The notes: generated from the letters alone by a model not told the origin. A stretch of DNA of 64,000 nt from an uncultured Parabacteroides sp. (GCA_900552465.1 URZO01000010.1:23803-87802), one strand, 5' to 3'. Positions 8,899 through 17,651 are shown, counted from the stretch's first letter. Numbers and translations: made by a program.

Positions 8899-10011
8899 AT
8901 GAAACGAAAAGATATAATAACAGTCACCTCTCCTCTTCTCCCTCCATTAAATGAGTTTACTCCCTATTTGGAAGATATTTGGAAACGTAAGTGGCTTACC
9001 AATAACGGACATTATCATCAAGAGTTAGAAAAAGCTCTTTGTGAGTATCTGAAAGTCCCCTATATTAGTCTCTTTACAAATGGAACTTTGCCATTGATAT
9101 GTGCTTTGCAAGCTATGCGTATTACAGGAGAAGTTATAACGACACCTTACAGTTTCGTAGCTACAACTCATGCTCTTTGGTGGAATGGGATAAAGCCTGT
9201 GTTTGTGGATATAGATCCTTTGACTGGTAATATAGATCCTGAAAAGATTGAAGCAGCGATTACTCCAAAAACGACTGCTATCATGCCAGTTCATGTATAC
9301 GGACAACCCTGTGATACAGAGCGTATTCAGAAAATAGCAGATACCTATGGATTAAAAGTTATTTATGATGCAGCTCATGCCTTTGGAGTGGAGAAAGATG
9401 GTGTTTCTATTATTAATGCTGGCGATATGGCCACATTAAGTTTCCACGCAACTAAAGTTTATAATACAATTGAAGGGGGAGCATTGGTTTGCCATGATGC
9501 AGAAACTAAGCAGCGTATTGATTATTTAAAGAATTTTGGTTTTGCAAATGAAATAACAGTTGTTGCTCCTGGTATTAATGGGAAGATGGATGAAATTCGT
9601 TCGGCTTATGGCTTGTTGAGTTTAAAGTATGTGGATGAAGCTATTAAGAAGCGTCAGAAAGTCGCTGTTTGCTATCAAGAAACTTTGAGAGGAATTTCTG
9701 GAATACGTTTTTTTGATGAGTGTTCAAATATTAAGTCGAATTACTCATATTTTCCTATCTTTGTTGACTCAAATATGTATGGTTTAAGTAGAGATGCTTT
9801 GTATGAGAAGATGAAATTGGCAGGGATTTATGGGCGTAGATATTTTTATCCACTGATTTCTTCTTTTTCTACTTATAGAGGATTGGATTCTGCGGATCGT
9901 AAGAATTTGCCGGTCTCAAATAAATTAGCAAGTGAGGTAATTTGTTTGCCTATGCATCACAATTTGAATGAAGAAGATATAAATAGAGTTTTGGATAGTA
10001 TTGTAAAGTGA
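8899..10011 (+). CDS. DegT/DnrJ/EryC1 PLP aminotransferase, 4-amino type (VioA-like)
   Basis: This is a second 370-residue sugar aminotransferase with a different active-site pattern, Lys186 in FHATKVYNTIEGGALV, which resembles VioA-type dTDP-4-keto-6-deoxyglucose 4-aminotransferases more than the QdtB type at 6894. Other landmarks are TTPYSFVATTHAL and DAAHAFG. It overlaps the next gene, a NeuD/PglD-type acyltransferase, by four bases (GTGA). The pair would make and acylate a 4-amino-4,6-dideoxyhexose. The exact sugar is inference. Confidence 0.85.
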   Translation: MKRKDIITVTSPLLPPLNEFTPYLEDIWKRKWLTNNGHYHQELEKALCEYLKVPYISLFTNGTLPLICALQAMRITGEVITTPYSFVATTHALWWNGIKPVFVDIDPLTGNIDPEKIEAAITPKTTAIMPVHVYGQPCDTERIQKIADTYGLKVIYDAAHAFGVEKDGVSIINAGDMATLSFHATKVYNTIEGGALVCHDAETKQRIDYLKNFGFANEITVVAPGINGKMDEIRSAYGLLSLKYVDEAIKKRQKVAVCYQETLRGISGIRFFDECSNIKSNYSYFPIFVDSNMYGLSRDALYEKMKLAGIYGRRYFYPLISSFSTYRGLDSADRKNLPVSNKLASEVICLPMHHNLNEEDINRVLDSIVK

Positions 10012-10640
10012 AAAATCTAATTATAATAGGGGCCAGAGGTTTTGGTCGTGAAGTTTATAACTTGGCGATTGAATGTCGGGAATATGGGTCAGACTTTGTT
10101 GTTAAAGGTTTTTTGGATGACAAGGCTGATGCTTTGGATGATTATAAGGGATATCCTGTAATTCTTGGACCTGTTGAAGCATATGAGATTCAAACAGGTG
10201 ATGTTTTTATTTGTGCATTGGGTGATGTGAATTATAAACAAAAATATGCACAGATAATATTGGCTAAAGGAGGACAGTTTATTTCATTAATCCATCCAGA
10301 TGCGTATGTATCCAAAAATACACAGATAGGTATTGGTTGTATTATCTGTAGAAATGCTTTACTCTCTTGTGATGTTAAGGTCGGTGATTTTGTAACAATT
10401 CAACCTTTTTCCGATTTGGGACATGATGCGGTTGTTGGTAATTATTGCCATTTAAATACATATTCTTTTTTGGGAGGCTATGTCCGATTGGGTAATGGTG
10501 TGACAATTCAAACTGGAGGAAAAGTATTACCACATAAGCATATTTGCGATAATGTGATGGTTGGTATAGGAAGCGTTGTGATTAGAAATATAAATGAAGA
10601 GGCTGTGACCGTATTTGGTTTGCCTGCAAAGAAACTATAA
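10008..10640 (+). CDS. NeuD/PglD/VioB-type sugar O/N-acyltransferase
   Basis: This 210-residue enzyme has an N-terminal Rossmann-like PglD_N domain (IIIGARGFGREVYNLA) followed by a left-handed beta-helix. The sequence SDLGHDAVVGNYCHLN contains the family's catalytic-histidine region. It starts with GTG 10008 inside the stop of the aminotransferase, so the two are coupled. Family members use acetyl-CoA to acylate the new amino group of UDP- or dTDP-4-amino sugars. Here an acyl-ACP or acyl-CoA from the genes immediately downstream (ACP, reductase, ketosynthase) is an attractive alternative donor (inference). Confidence 0.85.
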   Translation: MKNLIIIGARGFGREVYNLAIECREYGSDFVVKGFLDDKADALDDYKGYPVILGPVEAYEIQTGDVFICALGDVNYKQKYAQIILAKGGQFISLIHPDAYVSKNTQIGIGCIICRNALLSCDVKVGDFVTIQPFSDLGHDAVVGNYCHLNTYSFLGGYVRLGNGVTIQTGGKVLPHKHICDNVMVGIGSVVIRNINEEAVTVFGLPAKKL

Positions 10641-10651
10641 TTTAGATAGAT

Positions 10652-10882
10652 ATGAACATAAATGATTTTATTAGAAATTTTGCCGAACAATTCGAAGATA
10701 CAACAGAAAGTGAATTTACGGCAACAACCGTATTTAAAGATTTGGACGAATGGTCTTCGCTGATAGCTTTATCTATAATTGCTATGGTAGATGAGGAATA
10801 TGATGTTTTGTTAAAAGGAGATGATATTCGAAATGCTGAAACTATAGATGATTTATTTGAAATAGTAAGATCAAGAAGATAG
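10652..10882 (+). CDS. Acyl carrier protein (first of two)
   Basis: This 76-residue acidic helical protein is of ACP size. The phosphopantetheine serine lies in the segment DEWSSLIAL, where ACPs have DSL. It is separated by 11 bases from the acyltransferase upstream and by 4 bases from a FabG-like reductase downstream. It is distinct from housekeeping AcpP and probably serves only the local acyl pathway. Confidence 0.82.
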   Translation: MNINDFIRNFAEQFEDTTESEFTATTVFKDLDEWSSLIALSIIAMVDEEYDVLLKGDDIRNAETIDDLFEIVRSRR

Positions 10883-10886
10883 ATAT

Positions 10887-11621
10887 ATGTTTAATTTGAA
10901 CGGCAAGCATATATTGATTACGGGTGCATCTTCTGGAATGGGGAGAGTCTTCGCTCAAATGATTGCAAAGCAAGGTGCAAGAGTCTCTCTTTTGGCTCGT
11001 AATGAAGAAAGATTAAGAGAGACGTTGTCTGGCTTGGAAGGAGAAGGTCATCAATATTATGTATGTGATTTGGTAGATGATTGCCAATTGAAAAAAGTGG
11101 TAGACGTTCTCACTCCTTTGAATGGAATTGTTTTTTGTGCAGGTGTAAATGAATTTTTACCTATAAAATTTGTTAAGCAGGAAAAAATAGATCATATTTT
11201 TCAGACTAATTATTTTTCACAATTATTGTTGTTGAAATATATACTGAAAAAGAAGTTGCTTAATAAAGGCTCTTCTTTAATTTTCATTTCTTCGGTTTCT
11301 TCTTTATTGGGGGTTTCAGGAACACTCTTATATGCATCGTCTAAAGCGGCTATCAATTCTGCTGTTAAAGTATTAGCAAGTGAATTTTCAAGTTCTAAAA
11401 TACGAGTAAACTCTATTTGTCCGGGTATAATTAAGACACCTATGATTGAGAATACAAATATTGATGAAACGCAGTTCTTGGAACAGGAATGTAAGTATCC
11501 TTTAGGATTAGGCATTCCGGAAGATGTAGGTTATGCGGTTATTTACCATTTGGCAGATGAGAGTCGTTGGCTTACTGGTAATATAATGGTCTTAGATGGT
11601 GGTTTTTCATTGAATAAATAA
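10887..11621 (+). CDS. Short-chain dehydrogenase/reductase, FabG-like
   Basis: This 244-residue classical SDR has the cofactor motif TGASSGMG near residue 11 and catalytic Tyr149 and Lys153 in YASSK, with the serine in IFISSVSSL. The C-terminal CPGIIKTPM and LDGGFSL are typical of FabG-type enzymes. Wedged between an ACP and a FabH-like synthase, it most likely reduces a 3-oxoacyl-ACP to 3-hydroxyacyl-ACP. A sugar-oxidising role is possible but less favoured by context. Confidence 0.87.
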   Translation: MFNLNGKHILITGASSGMGRVFAQMIAKQGARVSLLARNEERLRETLSGLEGEGHQYYVCDLVDDCQLKKVVDVLTPLNGIVFCAGVNEFLPIKFVKQEKIDHIFQTNYFSQLLLLKYILKKKLLNKGSSLIFISSVSSLLGVSGTLLYASSKAAINSAVKVLASEFSSSKIRVNSICPGIIKTPMIENTNIDETQFLEQECKYPLGLGIPEDVGYAVIYHLADESRWLTGNIMVLDGGFSLNK

Positions 11622-11622
11622 T

Positions 11623-12675
11623 ATGGCGACAATAACATACCATAATGTCGGAGTAAAGGCGATGTCAGCTTGCGTCCCTTCTTATATTGCATATAATAAG
11701 GACTTGGTTGATTTGATGGGACAAGAAGAAGTTGATAAAATGATTGATTCAGTAGGTATTCATGAGCGAAGAATATCTTCTCCAGATATTTGTGCTTCTG
11801 ATTTGTGTTTTAAAGCAGCAGTGAGATTGATGGAGGATAATCAGATTGATCCTGCATCAATTGATATGCTTTTGTTTATGAGCCAAACACCCGATTATCA
11901 GATTCCGGCAAGTTCTTGTATATTGCAACATCGTTTAGGCTTACCAAAATCTTGTGCTTGTATGGATATTACATTGGCATGCTCAGGATATGTATATGCT
12001 TTATCAACAGCGTTTTCATTTGCTTCTATGGAAGGTATTAATCGAGTACTTTTACTTGATGGAGAAACTATTTCAAAGGTAGTAAATCCTCGTGATAAAG
12101 TAAATTTACCTCTTTATGGTGATGCAGGTACTGCGACTCTAATCGAAAAAGGAGATTATAAAGATTCTGTGTTTATATTGAATACAGATGGAAGTGGAGA
12201 GGAGGCAGTGAAGATTCCTGTTGGAGGGTACCGTCATCCTTTCACTGTGGAAAGTATGAAAGAAATGGAGCGGGAAAATGCAAATTACAGATCTGATGTC
12301 CAAATTTATATGGATGGAATGGATGTTTTTAATTTTGCAATAGGGGTTGTTCCTAAAAGTATTAAGGAAATAGTGAAACAAACTAATTCGTCTTTGGAGG
12401 ATATTGATTATTTGGTATTTCATCAGTCTAATAAATTTATGACAGATTTTTTTGTAAGGCGTTTGAAGTTTAGTCCTGAAAAAGTGCCTTATTGCATTTC
12501 AAAATATGGAAATACCAGTTCGGCTTCTATCCCTTTGACTATGGTGTCGGAACTATCTGGTCTATTAGATGCTGAAAAAACAGTTGTAATGTGTGGTTTT
12601 GGGGCAGGGTTGTCATGGGGTACAGCTCGAATAATCTATCATAATTGTCAGATTTCTACTGTAATTGAATATTAA
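11623..12675 (+). CDS. 3-oxoacyl-ACP synthase III (FabH-like ketosynthase)
   Basis: This 350-residue thiolase-fold protein has the KAS III triad visible as Cys120 (LACSG), His267 (FHQSN) and Asn297 (YGNTS), with the C-terminal glycine-rich GFGAGLSWG. It condenses an acyl-CoA starter with malonyl-ACP. Starting one base after the reductase stop, it forms a compact ACP-KR-KAS III unit able to build a short 3-hydroxyacyl group such as 3-hydroxybutyryl. Chain length and starter are inference. It is unlikely to be the housekeeping FabH because of its location. Confidence 0.9.
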   Translation: MATITYHNVGVKAMSACVPSYIAYNKDLVDLMGQEEVDKMIDSVGIHERRISSPDICASDLCFKAAVRLMEDNQIDPASIDMLLFMSQTPDYQIPASSCILQHRLGLPKSCACMDITLACSGYVYALSTAFSFASMEGINRVLLLDGETISKVVNPRDKVNLPLYGDAGTATLIEKGDYKDSVFILNTDGSGEEAVKIPVGGYRHPFTVESMKEMERENANYRSDVQIYMDGMDVFNFAIGVVPKSIKEIVKQTNSSLEDIDYLVFHQSNKFMTDFFVRRLKFSPEKVPYCISKYGNTSSASIPLTMVSELSGLLDAEKTVVMCGFGAGLSWGTARIIYHNCQISTVIEY

Positions 12676-12676
12676 T

Positions 12677-13078
12677 ATGTTGATTGATTGTAAGTTTCAT
12701 CATATCGGGATGGCTGTTTTTGATATTGAGAAAACAGCTCCCTATTATATGGAGGTTGGATATAGTCGGACTGAAACGATAATTGATCCTATTCAGAATG
12801 TAAAGATATGTTTCCTTCATAAGGAAGGAATGCCTTTGTTAGAATTGTTAGCTCCAGTAAACGATAAATCTCCTGTCAATCGGATCTTGGAAAATATGGG
12901 TGTACAGCCCTATCATTGTTGTTATGAAGTTCCCAATATTGATGAAGCTGTAACTTATTTGAAAAGAAAAGGATTTTTATTGTTAGGAAAACCTATTTCG
13001 GCTTGTGCAATGGAGGGGAAACAGATCTGTTTCCTTTTCAATAAGCCTGTGGGGCTTATTGAATTGGTTGAATTATAA
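12677..13078 (+). CDS. VOC family protein, methylmalonyl-CoA epimerase-like
   Basis: This 133-residue protein has two beta-alpha-beta-beta-beta halves (HHIGMAVFDIEKTAPYY and YHCCYEVPNIDEAVTYL), like glyoxalase/methylmalonyl-CoA epimerase proteins. ATG 12677, one base after the ketosynthase stop, is chosen over TTG 12665. Metal-ligand candidates are the His after KF and the Glu in LLELL, with matching His (PYHCC) and Glu (LIELVEL). Proteins of this kind accompany FkbH-like enzymes, as here. The substrate is unknown. A broken paralogue lies at 5013. Confidence 0.82.
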   Translation: MLIDCKFHHIGMAVFDIEKTAPYYMEVGYSRTETIIDPIQNVKICFLHKEGMPLLELLAPVNDKSPVNRILENMGVQPYHCCYEVPNIDEAVTYLKRKGFLLLGKPISACAMEGKQICFLFNKPVGLIELVEL

Positions 13079-13085
13079 ATAGAGT

Positions 13086-14675
13086 ATGCAATATTTTATC
13101 TTTCGAAATTATACAGTTGAGAATCTATTTAATACATTCGATGTCAGTTTTTCTGGATATGATGACATTTTTTGTATTGATCAAAAGGCTGATGGTTATA
13201 TTTGGTGCTATCAGGTTCCAATCAAATACGATGTGGATGCTTTGATTACCGAGGTAGAAGCTTATTTTGATAAGTTGTGCTTATGTTTTAGCCGGATAGT
13301 GGAAAAGAAACCTTTTCTTGTTTTTTCATTGGAGAATCTGAGCGAGGTTCGGTTTTGTGATGTAGACTATCGATTAGAAGAGACCATTGACCGATTTAAT
13401 AGAAGAGTACGTGAGTTTGCTGAAGAGCATCAAAATATCAAGTTTATTGATTTTTCCGAATTCCTTCGATGTTTCCCGTCTGATCAATGGATTGATTGGA
13501 AATACTATCTTGTATCACAGATAGTTATAAATCCCCGGTTGGTTCCCTACTTTAAAAAGTGGTTTTTACATAAGCTTGATAGTATATCATTGAAACGTAA
13601 AAAGTGTTTGGTTTTAGATTTAGATAATACTCTTTGGGGGGGGGTTTTAGGAGAAGAAGGAATGAATGGCATTAAGATTGGAGGGGATTACCCTGGTAAT
13701 GCTTTTCTTTATTTTCAAAAGGCATTAGTCGCTTTGAGTAAGTCCGGTATTATTCTTACGATTTGCAGTAAGAATAATGAAGCGGATGTTTTGGAGGCGT
13801 GGAAAAATAATCCATTTATTGTATTAAAAAAAGAGTATATATCTGCATATAGAATCAATTGGCAAAATAAGGTTGATAATATAATGGATTTAGCTAAAGA
13901 GTTGAATATAGGCTTGGATAGTTTTGTCTTCATTGATGATAATCCTTCTGAGCGAGAACTTGTCAAGCAAATGTTGCCTATGGTTGAAGTTCCAGATTTT
14001 CCTGATAAACCGTATCTTTTACCTTCATTTTTCAATTCTTTAGTAAATGATTATTTTCGTGTGTATACCCTCACTGATGAAGATAAGCAAAAAACTCTTC
14101 AATATCGGGCGAATGTTAGAAGAGCAGAAGAACAGGCAAAATTTGTTGATATGGAATCTTATTTTGCAAGTTTGCAATTGAAGATTACAATAGAAAAATT
14201 AGATTCATATAATTTATCTCGTATTGCTCAAATGACTCAGAAGACTAATCAGTTTAATTTGACGACAAAACGATATACTGAATCAGATATTTTAAGTTTG
14301 GAAGATAAGGGATGGCATATTTATTGTGTTCGAGTAGAGGATAAGTTTGGAGATAACGGTATCACCGGTACAATCTTTTTGCAGCCTATAAATGAAGGAT
14401 GGATTATCGATTCTTTGTTGTTTAGTTGCCGTATATTGGGAAAAGGCATAGAGTTTGCTTTTATGCAATCCTTATTATTTCATTTAAAAGAAAAGGGTTA
14501 TTCAAATATAGAAGCTTTTTATTTGCCGACATTGAAAAATGAACAGGTATCACATTTTTATGATCAGTTAGGGTTTGCATTAGTTGATGAGGATGCTTCA
14601 TCCAAATATTATCAGTTAGATTTAAGCCAGTGGAGTATGCCAATAAAGTCATATTATAATATTATATATAAATAG
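13086..14675 (+). CDS. FkbH-like HAD-IIIC protein with C-terminal GNAT domain
   Basis: This 529-residue protein belongs to the FkbH family. The HAD catalytic aspartates Asp178 and Asp180 lie in LVLDLDNTLWGGVLGEEG, and further HAD motifs appear as ICSKNNEADV and FIDDNPSER. Residues about 370-520 form an acyltransferase-like GNAT region (KFGDNGITGTIFL). Characterised relatives take 1,3-bisphosphoglycerate and load glyceryl onto an ACP. An ACP gene follows two bases after the stop, which fits that role. A run of nine G (13636-13644) encodes part of the catalytic loop and is unusual in this AT-rich gene; a change of one base there would truncate the protein. Confidence 0.87.
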   Translation: MQYFIFRNYTVENLFNTFDVSFSGYDDIFCIDQKADGYIWCYQVPIKYDVDALITEVEAYFDKLCLCFSRIVEKKPFLVFSLENLSEVRFCDVDYRLEETIDRFNRRVREFAEEHQNIKFIDFSEFLRCFPSDQWIDWKYYLVSQIVINPRLVPYFKKWFLHKLDSISLKRKKCLVLDLDNTLWGGVLGEEGMNGIKIGGDYPGNAFLYFQKALVALSKSGIILTICSKNNEADVLEAWKNNPFIVLKKEYISAYRINWQNKVDNIMDLAKELNIGLDSFVFIDDNPSERELVKQMLPMVEVPDFPDKPYLLPSFFNSLVNDYFRVYTLTDEDKQKTLQYRANVRRAEEQAKFVDMESYFASLQLKITIEKLDSYNLSRIAQMTQKTNQFNLTTKRYTESDILSLEDKGWHIYCVRVEDKFGDNGITGTIFLQPINEGWIIDSLLFSCRILGKGIEFAFMQSLLFHLKEKGYSNIEAFYLPTLKNEQVSHFYDQLGFALVDEDASSKYYQLDLSQWSMPIKSYYNIIYK

Positions 14676-14676
14676 A

Positions 14677-14898
14677 ATGGAAGAACGTATATTTAAAGTA
14701 TTAAAAGAAACATTTAATTTAGATCAAGTAGATACGACTTTGTCGCAGGCGAATTGTATTAAGTGGGATTCTATGAATCATCTGAATTTAATTATAGCTT
14801 TGGAATCAGAGTTTGAAGTTTCCTTTGAGCCTGAAGAAATGGCTGTCATGAAAAGTTATGAGACAATATCTACTGTTCTAAAAGAAAAATTGGGATAA
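14677..14898 (+). CDS. Acyl carrier protein (second)
   Basis: This 73-residue ACP-like protein has its phosphopantetheine serine in WDSMNHLNL near residue 31. It starts two bases after the FkbH-like gene and abuts the next gene, so it is the probable carrier for the FkbH product (glyceryl or similar). It is different in sequence from the ACP at 10652, which suggests two separate acyl streams. Confidence 0.85.
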   Translation: MEERIFKVLKETFNLDQVDTTLSQANCIKWDSMNHLNLIIALESEFEVSFEPEEMAVMKSYETISTVLKEKLG

Positions 14899-15834
14899 AT
14901 GCTTTCCCCTATAATTGTTCCTGTTTATGATCGTTTAGAACATTTGCAAAGGTGCGTCTCTTCCTTGCAAATGAATGATTTAGCAATTGAATCTATATTA
15001 TATATAGTTTCTGATGCTTCTTATAAACCTGAGCATATAGAAAGAATCAATAGAGTGCGTGAGTATGTTTCTACTATTGATGGTTTTAAAAAGGTTATAG
15101 GTATTTTTAGAGAGGAAAATTTAGGTGCCCATTGTTCGATAGGGAATGCTATCATTGATATACTGAAGGAGTATGACTCATATATCTTTTTAGAAGATGA
15201 TATAGTAGTCTCTTCCGATTTTCTTCGATTCATGAACGATGGCCTTACTTATTATAAAAATCAAAAGGATATTTTTGCTATATGTGGCTTTAAGCTCCCT
15301 TTCGTTTTGCCTAAAGGATATGATAAAGATATCTATTTCTATCCTTGTAATTCGCCTTGGGGATTTGCTACTTGGAAAGATCGCTGGGAATCGGTAAATC
15401 ATGAATATTTTGATCGTTATTCTGAATTAAAGAAAGATCCGAAAAAATACAAAGCATTCACTTCTATAGGCTTTTATATAAAAGGTATTTTACAAGCCGA
15501 TTCTCGGAAGGAAATTGTTGCTGGAGATTTACGTGTTTATTACCACATGTTCCAACACAATATGTGTTCTGTTTTTCCCGCTGTTTCCAAAACACAGAAT
15601 TGGGGTTTCGACGGTACAGGAGAACATTGTGGTAATAAAAAAGTATGGTGGGCGAAACCTGAATTGGATACAAGAAATCAATCGACAAAATTTATCCCTT
15701 TTACTGGTTACAATGAGGAGTTATTGAAAAGTCATAGAAAATTTATGGATAAAGTGTTTGGAGGGATAATCGCAAAATGGTTAAAATATACTTGGGTGCA
15801 TAGGTTATGGAAGAAAGTGAAAATACGCCTTTGA
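14899..15834 (+). CDS. Glycosyltransferase, GT-A fold (family 2-like)
   Basis: This 311-residue protein begins MLSPIIVPVYDRLEHLQRC and has a DxD-type metal site in FLEDDIVVS. The segment SPWGFATWKDRW is seen in a group of GT-A enzymes of capsule loci. It starts directly after the second ACP and overlaps the following GT2 gene by 28 bases. The likely role is addition of one sugar in repeat-unit assembly. Confidence 0.82.
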   Translation: MLSPIIVPVYDRLEHLQRCVSSLQMNDLAIESILYIVSDASYKPEHIERINRVREYVSTIDGFKKVIGIFREENLGAHCSIGNAIIDILKEYDSYIFLEDDIVVSSDFLRFMNDGLTYYKNQKDIFAICGFKLPFVLPKGYDKDIYFYPCNSPWGFATWKDRWESVNHEYFDRYSELKKDPKKYKAFTSIGFYIKGILQADSRKEIVAGDLRVYYHMFQHNMCSVFPAVSKTQNWGFDGTGEHCGNKKVWWAKPELDTRNQSTKFIPFTGYNEELLKSHRKFMDKVFGGIIAKWLKYTWVHRLWKKVKIRL

Positions 15835-16827
15835 TTAGTGTTGTTATTCCTCTTTTCAATAAAGAAAAAGTTGTTTTGAAGACATTAGAATCAGTTACAA
15901 AACAGACTTTTACTAATTTTGAAGTTGTAATAATAAATGATGGCTCTACGGATCATAGTGTAGAAATAGTATCTCATTTTTTAGATAATGAATCATTATC
16001 TAATCAACCGAATATTCGGTTGATTAGATAATGAATCATTATCTAATCAACCGAATATTCGGTTGATTAGTAAGTCTAATGGAGGTGTTTCTTCTGCTCG
16101 AAATCGTGGCATACAAGAAGCTAAAGGAAAATATGTATCTTTTCTGGATGCAGATGATGAATGGATGCCGGATTTTTTATATTATATTAATGAGTTGATT
16201 GTGAAATATCCTATGTGTGATGTTTTTGCTACATTATATGCATATAGGGAACCTGACAAGTTTTATGAGGCAGATATAAAGAGATTTACTTTTGATTCAA
16301 TAGATGGTATCGTGAATAATTATTTTGAAATGTCAACGCAAGGTAGACCTCCTTTGTGGACTTCCTCAATAGTTGTAAGTAAAAAAGCAATTTTTTCTAT
16401 AGGAGGATTCCCTCCATTAAAAATGGGTGAAGATATTCTGACTTGGGCTAAATTGGCTTGTCAATATAAAATTGCATATTATCGGAAAGTATTAGCAGTC
16501 TATAACCGTTTGCCGGAAAGCTATGAGACAGGGTCATATGCAGAAGACACGTTGCCTTCTCCAAAGGATGATAAAGGGGGAGAATTACTACAGATGTTAT
16601 ATTTATCAAATCCGAATGTGAAAGGATTGAAAAAGTATTGTTTTTTATGGCATAAGATGCGACTTGTAATGTTTGTAGATTCAGGAAGAAGAAAGGAGGC
16701 TTTTCAAGAATGGTTGAAAACAATACCTTCTGGACTATTTAATCTGGATTGTTATTATCGATTGTTTTTGAATTTGATTCCTGTTATATGGCAAAGGGGA
16801 ATTAAGAGAATAATAGGTAAATATTGA
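15807..16827 (+). pseudogene. Glycosyltransferase family 2, split by a 43-bp tandem duplication
   Basis: The 5' part (from ATG 15807) reads LISVVIPLFNKEKVV...IINDGSTDHSV and stops at 16029-16031. The 3' part begins in another frame as SKSNGGVSSARNRG and runs to 16827 with LDADDEW. Bases 15982-16024 and 16025-16067 are identical 43-mers. Removing one copy joins the two halves into a normal GT2 of about 325 residues reading ...QPNIRLISKSNGGVSS. As written no full-length enzyme can be made: the downstream half has only a TTG or an ATG near 16162 to start from. It may be a reversible off-state, a fixed mutation or an assembly error. Confidence 0.88.
15982..16067. repeat. Exact 43-bp tandem duplication containing two palindromes per unit
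   Basis: Unit 1 is 15982-16024 and unit 2 is 16025-16067. Each unit contains a 9-bp inverted repeat around a single A (AGATAATGA / TCATTATCT; 15983-16001 in unit 1). It also contains a perfect 24-bp palindrome with half-site AATCAACCGAAT (16002-16025; 16045-16068). The duplication shifts the GT2 reading frame by one. Confidence 0.95.
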
Positions 16828-16898
16828 ATAATAAGTAATTCTGGTGATTATTTATCTTCGTCGGATTAAGGTCTTATATATAGCTAAAATATTGTGTT

Positions 16899-17651
16899 AT
16901 GAATAATTTAAAATCCTTATATTTGAATCAACGGTTTTTCCCAAACATTTCAAGTGTTGTTATCAATCCTTTTTATTTTACACGTAAGAGGTTATTGAAA
17001 TGTTTATCTAATTTTGCCTCCTCTCTATCTGGTCGCCTTTTAGATTTTGGGTGTGGGTCTAAGCCATATAAGTCATTATTTACAGAAGTGTCCGAGTATG
17101 TCGGTGTAGATGTCGAGAATGAGGGACATAACCATGATACAGAGGACGTGGATTTTTATTATGACGGGATGACTCTTCCTTTTGAAAAAGAGATATTTGA
17201 TTCGATTTTATGCAGTGAGGTTTTGGAACATGTTCCGGATCTTGATGTCACATTGAACGAACTAAATCGAGTTTTAGTTTTGGGTGGTAAATTATTGATA
17301 ACAGTACCATTCGTTTGGCCGGAACACGAATTACCATTTGACTTTAGACGATTTACTGTAAATGGATTATCAAAAGTCGTAAAAGATCATGGTTTTGAAA
17401 TACAAAAAGTGAACACTTCCGGAACATTTATTGAAGTCATTATTCAAATGTGGATAATGTATTTGCATAATGGATTGTATACAAAGAACCGTTATTTGAA
17501 TATTTTGATAAATGCGATTTTTATATTTCCGTTTACCCTATCGGGTATTATTCTTTCTACTATTTTTCCCAACATAAAAGGGTTATATCTTAATGTTACT
17601 TTATTAGCAGAAAAGAAAGCTACAGCGTTTGATCCTGTTTTAATAAAATGA
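16899..17651 (+). CDS. SAM-dependent methyltransferase (class I)
   Basis: This 250-residue methyltransferase has motif I LLDFGCGSKPYKS near residue 48, the acidic loop VGVDVE, and SEVLEHVPDLD. A hydrophobic stretch near residues 195-225 (NAIFIFPFTLSGIIL) may bind the membrane. It follows the broken GT2 after a 71-base gap and shares ATGA with the next GT4 gene. A role in capping or decorating the glycan is likely. The acceptor is unknown. Confidence 0.82.
   Translation: MNNLKSLYLNQRFFPNISSVVINPFYFTRKRLLKCLSNFASSLSGRLLDFGCGSKPYKSLFTEVSEYVGVDVENEGHNHDTEDVDFYYDGMTLPFEKEIFDSILCSEVLEHVPDLDVTLNELNRVLVLGGKLLITVPFVWPEHELPFDFRRFTVNGLSKVVKDHGFEIQKVNTSGTFIEVIIQMWIMYLHNGLYTKNRYLNILINAIFIFPFTLSGIILSTIFPNIKGLYLNVTLLAEKKATAFDPVLIK

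Noticed and set aside
15982..16067. A short CRISPR array or recombinase attachment site
   Set aside because: There are only two directly adjacent copies, no spacers and no cas or integrase genes nearby. Copy number two inside a coding frame fits a simple duplication.
16063..16827. The second half of the split GT2 as an independent gene
   Set aside because: It begins in the middle of the GT2 fold without a proper start codon or the nucleotide-binding N-terminus.
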